Origin: Bartonella sp. WD12.1
GTDB taxonomy: Bacteria; Pseudomonadota; Alphaproteobacteria; Rhizobiales; Rhizobiaceae
Assembly (NCBI RefSeq): GCF_002022415.1
Contig: NZ_MUBG01000001.1
Coordinates: 1,253,501 to 1,317,500, forward strand
Reading direction: 5' to 3'
Length of the DNA: 64,000 nt
Part shown: positions 46,315 through 57,556 of the stretch, one piece after another
Layout: each line of letters opens with the position of its first letter
Position numbering within the stretch: position 1 is the first letter of the stretch
Position numbers and translations under genes: made by a program
Notes under the pieces: model-generated
Database searches by the model: none
What the model was told of the DNA's origin: nothing
The model's input: only the letters and a program-made list of their open reading frames with translations

Positions 46315-46676
46315 TTCTATCCCCCGCCGGGTAGCGAGCGCCCTCGCATTGGTATTCCGGGAGTCAAAAGTACTGAGTTTAGGTCAGCTTTTTTGCTTTT
46401 AGTGCCATAGCACCTGGACATCACAAAAACTCCCGGAATTCCGGGAACCCCATATAATAATGGGTTAATTTTTGTGCCTAAACTTGGAAGGACTTTTGAA
46501 TCCCTCTTGATCGCTGCGTATACGATCAATACACTTTTTAATTAATAAAGTAATTTCAGAAAATTGGCAATAAAATAGTTTTCAATCTACAAAGGTTATC
46601 TTTAATTGAGAGGTAGAAAGCCTCTCATTTTGAGAGGTGGAAAGCGCTTCATTTTGAATGATGTACGAATAAAGTA
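46311..46676. repeat. Duplicated element, copy A
   Basis: About 360 bases, directly repeated at 46704-47051 with scattered changes. Inside are 11-base arms ATTCCGGGAGT (46354-46364) and ACTCCCGGAAT (46429-46439), 64 bases apart, and a hairpin set GAGAGG (46608-46613), CCTCTC (46621-46626), GAGAGG (46632-46637), where the middle arm can pair with either neighbour. A 70-codon frame on the minus strand (46317-46529) spans it and is not called as a gene. Copy A begins at the start codon of the XRE gene. Confidence 0.8.
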
Positions 46677-46703
46677 AAGAATAATGATGCGCTCATGTTT
46701 TGT

Positions 46704-47051
46704 GCACTTCTAGGTCACCCCCCGCCAGGCGAGCGCCCTCGCATTGGTATTCCGGGAGTCAAAAGTACTGAGCTCAAGTCAGCTTTTTTGCTTTTAGTGC
46801 CATAGCACCTGGACATCACAAAAACTCCCGGAATCGTGGAGAAAACCATAGAGTGGGTTAATCTTTGCACTTGAATTTTAGGGGGTTTTGAATCCCTTTT
46901 TGATTACCGCGTATACGATCAACACACTTTTTAACTCATAAAGTGATTTCAAAAAATTGGCAATAAAAACAGTTTTCAGCCTACAGAGGCTGTCCTTAAT
47001 TGAGAGGCAGAAAGCCTCTCATTTTGAATGATGTGTAAACGAATAAAGTGA
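46704..47051. repeat. Duplicated element, copy B
   Basis: A direct repeat of copy A, about 390 bases downstream. It begins with the same GCACTTCTA as copy A and ends with GAATAAAGT. The inverted arms are kept (46749-46759 and 46824-46834). The end hairpin is a perfect 7-base stem, GAGAGGC with GCCTCTC (47002-47020). Copy B has small indels, so the 70-codon frame of copy A is not kept, which speaks for a structural or regulatory role. Confidence 0.8.
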
Positions 47052-47469
47052 GCTCTCATTTATTGGAGAAGTATTGGAAAAATGTAAGCTCATAACCAGA
47101 GGAAATGCTGGAACGTATTAAGAGCGTGTCATGCCACCGTAAAATTTAGGAAGAAAAGCAACTGATAAGAATGCGGCTAACACCAGCATAAGATTTTAAA
47201 ATTTTCGTGGAGATATTTTAAAAAAGCACCAATATTGTTCTTATTGTCTTTTTTATGTTTATAGATCAATTGAAGGGAGATGATAAAATCTATAACTGAA
47301 GTGAAGAAAATATCACTCAAATAACTTTGATGCATTTTATTGACAGAAGAGACAAACACCGTCATAAAATATCATTAAGACTAACATGAGTGATAATATT
47401 TGCATGATCTCTTGTGATTTTTTGCTTTTTTTCAAACTCTATTTTGTTTTCCAAACATAACATATCTTT
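47052..47469. other. Spacer upstream of murJ
   Basis: About 420 bases with no supported gene; a 62-codon minus-strand frame (47177-47365) has no recognisable features. The last part should hold the murJ promoter. Confidence 0.4.
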
Positions 47470-49032
47470 ATGAGCTTAATTAAAAAATTTATAACTGTTG
47501 CTTCAGGAACTTGCGCGAGTCGTCTTTTTGGTTTTGTGCGCGAAGTATTAATGGCAGCATCTTTTGGTACAGGCCCTGCTGCTGACGCTTTCAACGCAGC
47601 TTTTCGTTTTCCAAACACATTTCGCCGTCTTTTTGCTGAAGGCGCTTTTAATGCAGCTTTTGTTCCCCTATTTTCAAAGAAAATTACTGAAAATGGAACA
47701 GAAAATGCACGCAAATTTGCAGAAGAGGTCTTTGGCGTTCTATTCTCGCTACTCTTACTTTTAACTATTGCTATAGAAGTGAGTATGCCTTTTTTAGTGC
47801 GCACTGTAATTGCACCAGGATTTGCAGAAGATGCAACAAAATTTGAAGCTACAATTCGTTTTACTGCAATCATGTTTCCCTATTTAGCGTGCATGTCTTT
47901 AGCGGCCATGATGGGGGGAATGCTCAATGCATTACAACGTTATTTTGTTGCAGCTATTGCTCCTGTCTTTTTAAATATTATGATGATCGGCGTGCTCGCC
48001 TATGCTTGGATATTTCAGCTTGATGCTTGGCAGATTGGGCTAAACCTTTCCTGGGGGGTTATGGTTGCTGGCCTTCTTCAACTTACTTTAATTGCAGTTG
48101 CTCTGCGTCAAAGTGGGATGAAAATTTCCCTACGTCTTCCTTATCTTAGCCCCAATGTTCGCCAGCTCTTAACCCTGGCATTCCCTGCTGCCATTACGGG
48201 GGGAATTACGCAAATCAATTTATTGATCAATACCAATATTGCATCCAGCCATCCGGGTGCTGTTTCTTCTTTGGTTTATGCTGACCGCCTTTATCAATTA
48301 CCATTAGGCGTCGTTGGTATTGCTGTTGCGACTGTTCTTTTGCCTGAATTAACAAAAGCCTTCCGCAATAAAAATAACAAAGAAGCAAACTATTTGCAAA
48401 ACCAAGCTATTGCATTTACCCTCTTTTTAACCTTACCGGCATCAATCTTTTTTTTCCTAATATCCACCCCCATTGTTAGCCTTTTCTTTGAACGCGGGCA
48501 ATTTACAAGCCAATCAACACTCACTGTTGCACATTTGCTTGAACTTTATGGATTAGGGCTTCCAGCTTTTGTATTAATAAAAATCTTTATTCCTAATTTT
48601 TTTGCTCATGAAGATACAAAAACACCAATGATTTTTGCAGGCATTTGTGTTTTGATCAATATCGGTTTAGCGCTTACATTATTCCCGATTTTGTCAGCAC
48701 GTGGCATTGTGATTGCAGAAATTACCTCTGGATGGGTTAACACACTTTTGCTTTGTGGCACCCTTATCAAACGCGGTTATTGGAAATGTGATATGCAACT
48801 TATCAAATGGATTGCATGCTTGATCGTTGCCATTCTCTTAATGGCTGCCGCTTTGTATTATGCACTTGGGTTTTTATCTTTCCCTTTGTCCTCACAAGCG
48901 CCACTGTTTTTGCGAATAGGAACTTTAGCAGGTTTAATCTTCTCCATTCTATTGTTTTATTGTATCATCTGCTTTTCTCTTGGCATGAGTTATTTTCCTT
49001 TTTTACGTAAAAATTTGAAACAGCGCCTATAA
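47470..49032 (+). CDS. murJ: Lipid II flippase MurJ (MviN)
   Basis: MurJ flips lipid II across the inner membrane for peptidoglycan synthesis. This 520-residue protein with about 14 membrane helices has the family start (TVASGTCASRLFGFVREVLM, then SFGTGPAADAFNAAFRFPN) and FRRLFAEGAFNAAFVPLF, the most conserved block, plus ASSHPGAVSSLVYADRLYQL and GVVGIAVATVLLPELTKA in the middle. It lies upstream of trpS by 78 bases, an arrangement seen in related genomes. Confidence 0.95.
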   Translation: MSLIKKFITVASGTCASRLFGFVREVLMAASFGTGPAADAFNAAFRFPNTFRRLFAEGAFNAAFVPLFSKKITENGTENARKFAEEVFGVLFSLLLLLTIAIEVSMPFLVRTVIAPGFAEDATKFEATIRFTAIMFPYLACMSLAAMMGGMLNALQRYFVAAIAPVFLNIMMIGVLAYAWIFQLDAWQIGLNLSWGVMVAGLLQLTLIAVALRQSGMKISLRLPYLSPNVRQLLTLAFPAAITGGITQINLLINTNIASSHPGAVSSLVYADRLYQLPLGVVGIAVATVLLPELTKAFRNKNNKEANYLQNQAIAFTLFLTLPASIFFFLISTPIVSLFFERGQFTSQSTLTVAHLLELYGLGLPAFVLIKIFIPNFFAHEDTKTPMIFAGICVLINIGLALTLFPILSARGIVIAEITSGWVNTLLLCGTLIKRGYWKCDMQLIKWIACLIVAILLMAAALYYALGFLSFPLSSQAPLFLRIGTLAGLIFSILLFYCIICFSLGMSYFPFLRKNLKQRL

Positions 49033-49110
49033 TATCTTATTTGACTTTCAAAAAAGAAGCTTTACCACAACAAAAGCAACACGTAACATCATTAAGAAAG
49101 GCTTATTCCT

Positions 49111-50178
49111 ATGGACACTTGCGCATCCCTCGTCTTTTCTGGTGTGCAACCAAGTGGCAATTTGCATCTTGGTAATTATCTAGGTGCAATTAAGCGCTGG
49201 GTTGAACTGCAAGCATCTCATACATGCCTTTATTGTGTTGTGGATATGCATGCATTAACGGTTAACCCTGCCCCACTCACCTTAGAAAGCTCCACCCGTT
49301 CAGTTACAGCAGCCTTTTTAGCTGCTGGTATTGACCCACAAAAACATATTGTGTTCAACCAATCACGTGTTTTTCAACATGCTGAATTAGCTTGGGTCTT
49401 TAACTGTATTGCCCGTATCGGTTGGCTCCAACGGATGACACAGTTTAAAGATAAAGCTGGAAAAAACCGTGAACAAGCATCCGTTGGGCTTTTTGCCTAC
49501 CCAAGTCTTATGGCTGCTGACATTTTACTCTATCGTGCAACACATGTTCCAGTAGGAGAAGATCAAAAGCAGCATATTGAACTCACACGTGATATTGCGC
49601 AAAAATTCAATCATGATTACGCTGACCGAATTGCACATTTAAATGTTGGTATCCCCATACAAGAGGGAGAAAACAAGGAACAAGGCTTTTTCCCAATACC
49701 AGAAGCTCTTCTTGGTGATACGGGTATGCGCATTATGTCTTTACGTGATGGCACAAAGAAAATGTCAAAATCAGATCCTTCAGATTTGTCACGAATTAAT
49801 TTAACTGATGATGCTGATCTTATCGTTCAAAAAATACGCAAAGCAAAAACTGACTCTGCTCCCCTCCCCGATGAGCTTACTGCTCTAGAAGGGCGCCCAG
49901 AAGTTGATAATTTACTTGGTATTTATGCAGCCTTTGCGCAAATCAGTAAAGAGAAGGCTCTTTTAGAGTTTGCAGGTCAACAATTTTCGCTCTTTAAGTC
50001 TACTCTAGCTGACCTTGTTGTCCATAAATTGGCACCAATTACACAAGAATTACGCCGTCTTCATCAAGAAGATGCTTATATTGATTCTGTTTTGCGTGAT
50101 GGGGCTGAACGTGCTAGCCTATTGGCTGAAAACACAATGAAACACGTTCGTGAAATTGTTGGCTTTTTACATCGTTGA
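49111..50178 (+). CDS. trpS: Tryptophan-tRNA ligase TrpS
   Basis: TrpS charges tRNA-Trp. This 355-residue class I synthetase has the HIGH-like motif in [20 protein letters not shown] and the KMSKS loop in [12 protein letters not shown]. Further family blocks are [20 protein letters not shown] and [18 protein letters not shown]. The length is normal. It follows murJ on the same strand, so the two may be co-transcribed. Confidence 0.96.
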   Translation: MDTCASLVFSGVQPSGNLHLGNYLGAIKRWVELQASHTCLYCVVDMHALTVNPAPLTLESSTRSVTAAFLAAGIDPQKHIVFNQSRVFQHAELAWVFNCIARIGWLQRMTQFKDKAGKNREQASVGLFAYPSLMAADILLYRATHVPVGEDQKQHIELTRDIAQKFNHDYADRIAHLNVGIPIQEGENKEQGFFPIPEALLGDTGMRIMSLRDGTKKMSKSDPSDLSRINLTDDADLIVQKIRKAKTDSAPLPDELTALEGRPEVDNLLGIYAAFAQISKEKALLEFAGQQFSLFKSTLADLVVHKLAPITQELRRLHQEDAYIDSVLRDGAERASLLAENTMKHVREIVGFLHR

Positions 50179-50445
50179 TAGAACAATAAGCTTTGAATAA
50201 TAGAATTTGCAAATTGATTAACAAATATCAAGATATCGCTACCATATCCTACCTTTCTCATGATAATATAAAAGAGATGAGCTTATTTAAATCATTAATC
50301 GTCAATTAAGAGGGCGTTTTTATTTCGGTTATCGTGCTTCTAAACGATCTTTTGGATAAAAATGTTGAAATGATTATATATATCAATACTTAAGCTTTTT
50401 TTGCGTTAATTGTTTCCTTAAGCTTGTGCAACAAAAGGATAATGT

Positions 50446-51036
50446 ATGTTTATTCAAACTGAAACCACACCAAACCCTGCAACACTCAAATTTTTACCAG
50501 GCCGTGTGGTCCTTGAGAAAGGTGTGTTAGAATTTCATAACAGCAAAGAAGCTGATCAAAATTCGCCTCTTGCTGCTAAACTTTTTACAATTCCCAATGT
50601 CAGCAGTGTTCTTTTAGGACATAATTTCATTGCCGTGACAAAAAATGAAGGGGAATGGCAACATCTCAAGCCAGCGATCTTGGGCACAATTATGGAGCAT
50701 TTTCTCTCCAATGATCCCACTGTTACCAATGATGCTACTCTGCAAACACAAGTCCCTGAGGCTCATGAAGAATTTTATGACGAAAAAGATACAAATATTG
50801 TCATGACAATCAAAGAGATTCTTGAAACACGTGTTCGCCCAGCTGTTGCCAATGATGGTGGGGATATCACTTTTCGTGGTTTTGAAGACGGTATTGTTTA
50901 TTTAAATATGCGTGGTGCATGCGCTGGGTGTCCATCCTCAACAGCGACACTTAAACACGGAATTGAAAATCTTTTGCGCCATTTTATTCCAGAAGTTTTA
51001 GGCGTTGAAGCCATGCCACAAGATGTTATGCTATAA
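50446..51036 (+). CDS. NifU-family Fe-S carrier (Nfu/NfuA-like)
   Basis: This 196-residue protein has an N-terminal Nfu domain (about 1-88: TETTPNPATLKFLPGR, and IPNVSSVLLGHNFIAVT) and a C-terminal NifU domain (about 110-190) with the cluster-binding CxxC in NMRGACAGCPSSTATLKHGI. It carries Fe-S clusters to target proteins. The two-domain form is the mitochondrial NFU1-like type typical of alphaproteobacteria. AAAGGAT precedes the ATG. It is a stand-alone gene with about 270 bases on each side. Confidence 0.88.
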   Translation: MFIQTETTPNPATLKFLPGRVVLEKGVLEFHNSKEADQNSPLAAKLFTIPNVSSVLLGHNFIAVTKNEGEWQHLKPAILGTIMEHFLSNDPTVTNDATLQTQVPEAHEEFYDEKDTNIVMTIKEILETRVRPAVANDGGDITFRGFEDGIVYLNMRGACAGCPSSTATLKHGIENLLRHFIPEVLGVEAMPQDVML

Positions 51037-51251
51037 ACTTGAAAACCCAGTAAGCAAAAAGAAAAAAGCCATCTTGTACGAATATCCCGTATAAATTATT
51101 TGCTGAAAATCATTTTTTGAACGTTATGGGAATTTGTCTATTATTTACTGCAAACTATACTTATCAGCCCGAAAATATAGGAGAGGAATAAGAACGCCTC
51201 ATAATACACATGCTTATGACGCTTAAAATACTTATAAACTTTTAAAACAAT

Positions 51252-51277
51252 AAAAAAACGGGCCCGATGGCCCGTTT
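51252..51277 (-). terminator. Intrinsic terminator of groEL
   Basis: Nine-base perfect arms, AAACGGGCC and GGCCCGTTT (51256-51264 and 51269-51277), flank a 4-base loop, followed on the minus strand by a T-run. It lies 26 bases after the groEL stop. GC-rich stem plus T-run is strong evidence. Confidence 0.9.
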
Positions 51278-51302
51278 CTTTTTACCTATGGGTTTAAGGC
51301 GC

Positions 51303-52946
<1,644 letters not shown>

Positions 52947-52993
52947 TTAATTTCTCCTTGGATATAGTAAACGAAACAAATTGAGAGAATGGA

Positions 52994-53290
52994 TTAACCC
53001 AAAATCCCCATAATATCGGATTCTTTCATGATTAAGAGTTCTTCACCATTAATCTTCACTTCGGTTCCAGACCATTTCCCAAATAAGATACGGTCTCCTG
53101 CTTTAACTTCGAGAGGCACGCGCTTTCCATTATTATCAAGAGCGCCATTACCAACAGCGAGTACCTCACCTTCTTGAGGTTTTTCTTTTGCTGTATCGGG
53201 GATGATAATCCCACCAGCGGTTTTATTTTCAGATTCAACCCGACGAACGACAACACGATCGTGAAGTGGGCGGAATTGTGTGTTAGCCAT
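52994..53290 (-). CDS. groES: Co-chaperonin GroES
   Basis: This 98-residue lid protein has the family pattern: [20 protein letters not shown] with [20 protein letters not shown], and the end [20 protein letters not shown]. The ATG is at 53290. It is the first gene of the groES-groEL operon, with the CIRCE element 47-74 bases upstream. Confidence 0.97.
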   Translation of the reverse strand: MANTQFRPLHDRVVVRRVESENKTAGGIIIPDTAKEKPQEGEVLAVGNGALDNNGKRVPLEVKAGDRILFGKWSGTEVKINGEELLIMKESDIMGILG

Positions 53291-53337
53291 GTTTTAAACC
53301 CTTAAAACTTAGTATAACTGATTAATCTTAAATTCTA

Positions 53338-53364
53338 CTAGCACTCTCTAGCGATGAGTGCTAA
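53338..53364 (-). promoter_or_regulatory. CIRCE operator (HrcA site) of groESL
   Basis: The sequence CTAGCACTC, nine bases, GAGTGCTAA differs from the TTAGCACTC-N9-GAGTGCTAA consensus at one base. It lies 47 bases before groES. In this family HrcA represses the operon at normal temperature; hrcA itself is not in the window. Confidence 0.95.
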
Positions 53365-53516
53365 CGAATAAATCTTATATAAAAATATTGATCTGCAATG
53401 TCAAGGATTCTAAATAAAATAATTCGTTTTATATTGATTCTAATTGGCTCTTTGATTCTAATCGAGAAATGCTTATCTTTTACTAAACTAATGAATATAT
53501 ATTAAGGGATTTTATT

Positions 53517-54905
53517 ATGCTTAAAACACGCCAAGAAACCGATAGTCTGGGGACAGTTTCGGTTCCTCATGACCGTTATTGGGGAGCACAAACAGAACGT
53601 TCTCGACATAATTTCAACATTGGCTCAGAAAAACAGCCTCTCTCATTGATTTATGCTTTAAGCCTTATCAAAAAGACAGCAGCTCTTGTGAATATGCAAA
53701 AAGGAAAACTCTCGCAAGACATAGGGCAAGCAATTGTCACTGCTGCTGATGAAGTGCTTTCTGGTGCATTTGATACACATTTCCCCTTAGCTGTTTGGCA
53801 AACAGGATCTGGCACACAAAGCAATATGAATGTCAATGAAGTGATTGCCAATCGCGCTAGCGTGCTTTTGGGTGGAACACTTGGCAGTAAAGCACCCGTG
53901 CACCCTAATGACCACGTGAATATGAGCCAATCATCAAACGATTCTTTTCCAACAGCGCTTCATATTGCCACTACACTGCAAACACGCCAACATTTTTTTC
54001 CAATCCTTGATACTCTTATTGCCAGTCTTCAAACAAAAGAAGAAGAATTTGCAGACATCATAAAATTGGGGCGCACGCACACACAAGATGCCACCCCCCT
54101 TACTTTGGGGCAAGAATTTTCAGGCTACCGCGCTGCGCTAGAAGCCAACCGCCAACGCATTGAAATGGCTCTTATTGATGTCCAAATGCTTGCGCAAGGG
54201 GGAACTGCCGTTGGAACAGGCCTTAATGCTCCAAAAGGATTTGACGTTGCATTTGCTGAAACGATTAGTCCACTCACAGGAGTAACTTTCACAACCGCTC
54301 ACAATAAATTTGAAGCTCTCGCCCACCATGGAGCTCTTGCTAATTTCCACGGAAGCTTAAATGCATTGGCAGCTGATTTGTTCAAAATTGCAAATGATAT
54401 TCGTTTCTTAGGATCAGGACCACGCTCAGGCTTAGGCGAATTGAGCTTACCAGAAAATGAACCTGGTTCTTCCATTATGCCAGGAAAAGTTAACCCTACC
54501 CAATGCGAAGCTTTAAGTATGGTTGCCTGCCAAGTCTTTGGAAATCAGACTAGTGTGACATTTGCTGCAAGCCAAGGCCACTTCGAACTCAATGCCTTTA
54601 AACCTGTTATCGGTTATAATGTTTTGCAGTCTCTCTCACTTCTTAGTGACTCTATGCACTCTTTCGATGTTAATTGTATCAAAGGGCTGCGCGCTAACAC
54701 AGATCACATCCAGTCCCTACTTGAGCGCTCTCTCATGCTCGTTACAGCGCTTGCACCAGAAATTGGCTATGAAAAAGCTGCTGACATTGCTAAAACAGCT
54801 CACAAAAATGGCACAACCTTACGGGAAGAAGCCTTAAAAGCCGGGATTGCTGAAGCTGACTATGACCGACTGGTTGATCCAAAAAAGATGATCCACCCAC
54901 AATAA
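53517..54905 (+). CDS. fumC: Class II fumarate hydratase FumC
   Basis: FumC converts fumarate to malate in the TCA cycle. This 462-residue homotetramer-type enzyme has the signature [16 protein letters not shown], the [20 protein letters not shown] block with the active-site His, and [24 protein letters not shown] lies about 8 bases upstream. It is transcribed away from groESL and converges with pgm. Confidence 0.97.
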   Translation: MLKTRQETDSLGTVSVPHDRYWGAQTERSRHNFNIGSEKQPLSLIYALSLIKKTAALVNMQKGKLSQDIGQAIVTAADEVLSGAFDTHFPLAVWQTGSGTQSNMNVNEVIANRASVLLGGTLGSKAPVHPNDHVNMSQSSNDSFPTALHIATTLQTRQHFFPILDTLIASLQTKEEEFADIIKLGRTHTQDATPLTLGQEFSGYRAALEANRQRIEMALIDVQMLAQGGTAVGTGLNAPKGFDVAFAETISPLTGVTFTTAHNKFEALAHHGALANFHGSLNALAADLFKIANDIRFLGSGPRSGLGELSLPENEPGSSIMPGKVNPTQCEALSMVACQVFGNQTSVTFAASQGHFELNAFKPVIGYNVLQSLSLLSDSMHSFDVNCIKGLRANTDHIQSLLERSLMLVTALAPEIGYEKAADIAKTAHKNGTTLREEALKAGIAEADYDRLVDPKKMIHPQ

Positions 54906-54963
54906 GGTTATTTTATGTTATTGATGAATTCATGTCATGATGCATTGTTATTATAAATGACAT

Positions 54964-56592
54964 TTACGTTATAATATCGGGCTGTTCGCGGCCCAAATAT
55001 TTTTTTATTTTTAACAATTCAAGCGCTGCTAGAAATAAAGGTTGAAGTACTTTTTGCAGATCTTGATTATATTTGCGGGGGTTGCTTTCATACTGTTCCA
55101 GATAAATGCGTACAGTTGCTCCCCCCGTTCCTGTTCCAGATAAACGCACGACCAATCGTGCCCCATTTTCAAAAAACACCCGCACCCCTTGCTCTACACT
55201 GGTACTATCATCAATGGGGTCATGATAAGCAAAATCATCACAGTGTGTAACGGTTAATCCAGCAACTTTTGCCCCAGCTAAGGGCAACAACGTGCGCAAA
55301 TGCTCTATCATCCTATAAGCTTTTTGTGCTTCAACATTCTCATAATCATAACGTGAATAATAAAAACGCCCATATTTGTGCCAATGTTTTTGTACAATTT
55401 GCGCCGCTGTTTGCCCTGTTAGAGCCAAAAGATTTAGCCAAAACAACACGGCCCATAAACCATCCTTTTCGCGCACATGGTGTGAGCCTGTTCCAAAGCT
55501 TTCCTCACCACACAAGGTAACTTTTCCGGCATCTAGAAGCGTACCAAAAAATTTCCATCCTGTTGGCGTTTCAAAAAGATTGATCCCCTTTTCTTGTGCT
55601 ACAAGGTCAGCAGCACGCCCTGTTGGCATTGAGCGTGCAATCCCAGAAATGCCCTGCCTATATCCTTTAATCAAGTGTGCATTTTCTGCCATAATAGCCA
55701 GTGAATCAGAAGGCGTGATAAATTGTTTGCGACCAATAATGAGATTGCGATCACCATCACCATCAGAAGCAGCGCCAAGATCAGGCCCTTGATCAGACAT
55801 GAGCAAACGATAAAGATCCTTTGCATGCACCAAATTGGGATCGGGATGAGAGCCACCAAAATCTGGTAAAGGGGTACCATTGACCACTGTTCCTTGAGGA
55901 AAATTTAAGCGCTTTTCAAAAATTTCTTTCGCATAAGGCCCTGTGACCGCATGCATAGCATCAAATCGCAAGGTTAAGCCCTTTTTCACTGCTTGAGAAA
56001 TGCAGTCAAAATCAAAAAGCTTTTCCATTAGAGCAGCATAATCTGCCACAGGGTCGATAACATCTACCTTCATGGAACCGATAAAACTTTGCCCTTCTAT
56101 TTCTAAATCAATGTCTGGAGCTTCAACAATTTTATAAGAAGAAAGATGTTGCGATGTTGCAAAAATAGCATCACACAAACAGTCAGGTGCCGGGCCACCA
56201 TTGGAAATATTATATTTTATACCACAATCACCATTCACACCTCCAGGATTGTGGCTTGCTGATAAAATAATCCCCCCATGTGCATGATATTTGCGAATAA
56301 GGTGCGACACAGCAGGTGTCGATAAAATGCCTCCTCTTCCCACCTTAACACAGCCCACACCATTTGCAGCCGCCATTTTTAATACAAGCTGAATAAGGGT
56401 ATCGTTTAAATAGCGCCCATCTCCACCAAGGATGAACAATTTTCCCTCAAGAGATCCAACATTGTCAAAAATGGACTGAATAAAATTCTCAACATAATGG
56501 GGTTGCTGAAAAACCGATACCTTTTTGCGTAAACCAGATGTTCCCAGTTTTTGATCATGAAAAGCTGTTGTCAAAACAGTGTTGACAATCAT
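54964..56592 (-). CDS. pgm: Phosphoglucomutase Pgm
   Basis: It interconverts glucose 1- and 6-phosphate, feeding polysaccharide and envelope sugars. This 542-residue protein of the alpha-phosphohexomutase family has the phosphoserine loop in GIILSASHNPGGVNGDCG, the metal loop GAASDGDGDRNLIIG, the sugar loop LCGEESFGTGSHHVREKDG and the phosphate-binding RLSGTGTGGATVRIYLE. Its start is preceded by its own spacer; it stands alone, convergent with fumC. The GEESFG loop marks the glucose-specific type. Confidence 0.95.
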   Translation of the reverse strand: MIVNTVLTTAFHDQKLGTSGLRKKVSVFQQPHYVENFIQSIFDNVGSLEGKLFILGGDGRYLNDTLIQLVLKMAAANGVGCVKVGRGGILSTPAVSHLIRKYHAHGGIILSASHNPGGVNGDCGIKYNISNGGPAPDCLCDAIFATSQHLSSYKIVEAPDIDLEIEGQSFIGSMKVDVIDPVADYAALMEKLFDFDCISQAVKKGLTLRFDAMHAVTGPYAKEIFEKRLNFPQGTVVNGTPLPDFGGSHPDPNLVHAKDLYRLLMSDQGPDLGAASDGDGDRNLIIGRKQFITPSDSLAIMAENAHLIKGYRQGISGIARSMPTGRAADLVAQEKGINLFETPTGWKFFGTLLDAGKVTLCGEESFGTGSHHVREKDGLWAVLFWLNLLALTGQTAAQIVQKHWHKYGRFYYSRYDYENVEAQKAYRMIEHLRTLLPLAGAKVAGLTVTHCDDFAYHDPIDDSTSVEQGVRVFFENGARLVVRLSGTGTGGATVRIYLEQYESNPRKYNQDLQKVLQPLFLAALELLKIKKYLGREQPDIIT

Positions 56593-56890
56593 GAAAATAA
56601 CCTTCCTACTATCTTCTCAACTTGAAAGGGAACATCTGCTACAATTAATATCTCATCAAATAGCTTATCTTACACAGAAACTTCCCATGGCACCTTTTAG
56701 TTAAATGACTACCCCTTTTACAGCTCCTTTTATTTAAGGAGCTACCCGTTTAAGCTGCTTTTCATTTACCTTGATGCAAGCATGAAATACTTGCAAATTT
56801 GTCACAATCTACTACACTTCCAACATTCGTCGTTGAAAAACAAAAACCGTTTTTGCAACACAATCCCAAAAGGCTTATAGGAGCGTAATT
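56593..56890. promoter_or_regulatory. Divergent spacer pgm / peroxiredoxin
   Basis: This 298-base region has start sites of two divergent genes. It has short degenerate repeats of TACCCNTTTNANCTGCTTTT type at about 56710-56760 (three pieces, CCCTTTTACAGCTCC, CTTTTATTTAAGGAGC and CCGTTTAAGCTGC). An oxidative-stress regulator site may be here, but none is identified. Confidence 0.3.
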
Positions 56891-57415
56891 ATGATCAAAA
56901 AACAAGTTCCCAACGTAACTTTCCACACACGTGTACGGGATGAATCAGTCGGCGGGGATAATCCTTATCGGTGGCAAGATGTCAATAGTGACACTTACTT
57001 TAAAGGGAAACGGGTTATTCTTTTTTCTCTCCCGGGAGCATTTACGCCTACTTGTTCAACCTTTCAGCTTCCTGATTTTGAAAAACTTTATGATGAATTT
57101 AAAAAAGTCGGCATTGATGAAATTTACTGCCTCTCCGTCAATGATTCCTTTGTCATGAACGCCTGGGGTCAAAAGCAAGGCATTAAAAACGTGAAATTGA
57201 TCCCTGATGGTTCCGGTGAATTTACCCGTAAAATGGGAATGCTGGTTTCTAAAGACAATCTCGGCTTTGGAATGCGCTCATGGCGTTATGCAGCGGTCAT
57301 TAATGATGGAATTATTGAACATTGGTTTGAAGAAAAAGGCTATTCAGATAATTGCCCAACAGACCCATACGAAGTTTCATCACCACAACATATCTTAAAA
57401 ACACTTCAAGGCTAA
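56891..57415 (+). CDS. Peroxiredoxin, Prx5 type
   Basis: This 174-residue thiol peroxidase has the peroxidatic Cys in FSLPGAFTPTCSTFQLPDFE, the Prx5-group motif; a second Cys occurs in DEIYCLSVNDSFVMNAW and another near the end (DNCPTDP). It reduces peroxides using thiols such as glutaredoxin/GSH. TAGGAG precedes the ATG. It stands alone with a clear terminator. Confidence 0.92.
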   Translation: MIKKQVPNVTFHTRVRDESVGGDNPYRWQDVNSDTYFKGKRVILFSLPGAFTPTCSTFQLPDFEKLYDEFKKVGIDEIYCLSVNDSFVMNAWGQKQGIKNVKLIPDGSGEFTRKMGMLVSKDNLGFGMRSWRYAAVINDGIIEHWFEEKGYSDNCPTDPYEVSSPQHILKTLQG

Positions 57416-57474
57416 GTGTTAAACAAAGATCACTTCTTTAAAGAAGATCACATTTTTTAAAATGCACATTAAGG

Positions 57475-57516
57475 CAGCACAAATTACCTTGCATTTAAGG
57501 AATTTGTGCTGTTTTT
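57475..57516 (+). terminator. Intrinsic terminator of the peroxiredoxin gene
   Basis: Arms CAGCACAAATT (57475-57485) and AATTTGTGCTG (57501-57511) form a long stem with an inner CCTT/AAGG stem, followed by a T-run. It lies 60 bases after the stop. Confidence 0.85.
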
Positions 57517-57556
57517 GTTTTTAAACCTATATGGAACTTTTAAAAAGGAAACACAT

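Noticed and set aside
46317..46529. 70-codon minus-strand frame across the duplicated element
   Set aside because: Copy B of the element breaks the frame by indels while dyads persist; no ribosome site. Treated as repeat, not gene.
47177..47365. 62-codon minus-strand frame upstream of murJ
   Set aside because: No recognisable features; length expected by chance in AT-rich DNA.
57427..57450. Palindrome CTTCTTTAAAGAAG after the peroxiredoxin gene
   Set aside because: Short and AT-rich; the longer hairpin at 57475 is the better terminator.
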